Shown: one piece after another, positions 40,440 through 40,502 of the stretch | Numbering within the stretch: position 1 is the first letter of the stretch | Layout: every line of letters starts with the position of its first letter | From: Tannerella sp. | Lineage (GTDB): Bacteria; Bacteroidota; Bacteroidia; Bacteroidales; Tannerellaceae | Assembly (NCBI RefSeq): GCF_030528505.1 | Contig: NZ_JAUMYS010000023.1 | Span: 1-40,502 of the forward strand | Direction of reading: 5' to 3' | Length of the DNA: 40,502 bases | Notes under the pieces: generated by a model | Database searches by the model: none | What the model saw: the letters and a program-made list of their open reading frames with translations, nothing else | Told to the model about the DNA's origin: nothing | Position numbers and translations under genes: made by a program

Positions 40440-40502
40440 GCAGGAGATAAATCTGTTTAGATATTTTAATCAATCAGCTTGCAGGAAATAAATCTGTTTA
40501 GA
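40440..40502. repeat. 22-bp direct repeats running off the window end
   Basis: GCAGGAGATAAATCTGTTTA (40440-40459, plus GA) recurs at 40481-40502 with one mismatch (GCAGGAAATAAATCTGTTTA plus GA). The 41-bp spacing suggests a tandem array continuing beyond the window. Confidence 0.6.

Overview
The window reads as a chromosomal segment of a Bacteroidales bacterium, most likely from the Tannerellaceae/Porphyromonadaceae side (Tannerella or a relative). Three things point there. Many genes are preceded by the Bacteroidetes -7 promoter motif TAnnTTTG. There is a PorV-type type IX secretion protein followed by ispF. Several gene neighbourhoods are typical of the order: rsmD next to a DUF3822-like gene, a cobD-cbiB pair with the GHGDD-type CobD start, and argR-GNAT-argG-argC-argD. 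The species call is inference. I saw no tRNA, rRNA, CRISPR array or complete insertion sequence.

Layout. 0-5.7 kb: surE-lpxB on the minus strand; cardiolipin synthase on the plus strand; then a minus-strand operon of a pilin-like membrane protein, a DUF3822-like protein and rsmD. 5.7-11.2 kb, plus strand: a RecD/Dda-like helicase, an 0.8 kb repeat-filled gap, a two-domain unknown protein, rsmI, a coiled-coil lipoprotein, a YjjG-like HAD phosphatase and a 52-aa gene with a palindrome at its promoter. 11.4-14.8 kb: late cobalamin genes, with cobQ converging on cobD-cbiB. 15-18.7 kb: ridA, porV, ispF and rarA. 18.7-20 kb: a DAACS-family symporter whose 3' end carries an IS-end-like sequence. 20-26.8 kb: a compact seven-gene minus-strand operon (radical SAM/B12 protein, DarA-like flavodoxin-fold protein, KAS III-like ketosynthase, small HTH-like protein, BtrH-like acyltransferase, ABC ATPase, ABC permease). 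27-30.2 kb: a NupG-type nucleoside transporter and a degenerate trypsin-fold/TPR protein. 30.9-35.4 kb: the arginine operon. 36.5-40.3 kb: diaminopimelate dehydrogenase, lgt, a flavodiiron protein and glucosamine-6-phosphate deaminase.

The most interesting unit is the 20-26.8 kb operon. Its gene content suggests that an acyl product is built on a carrier protein, modified by a cobalamin-dependent radical enzyme, transferred by a BtrH-like enzyme and exported. The ketosynthase keeps a full Cys-His-Asn triad, BtrH a Cys-His-Asp set and the radical SAM enzyme its CX3CX2C motif, so the pathway looks active; I do not know its product. The cobalamin genes a few kb away could supply the cofactor.

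The second theme is non-coding structure. Two unrelated intergenic arrays, upstream of ridA and of argR, share a mixed 21/22-bp period. argR has two ARG-box-like palindromes 42 bp apart around its -7 element. Three gaps (7.1-7.9, 28.3-28.5 and 35.4-36.2 kb) are mosaics of dispersed repeats. Several convergent gene pairs overlap at their 3' ends. Start codons below were chosen from conserved N-termini and promoter positions.
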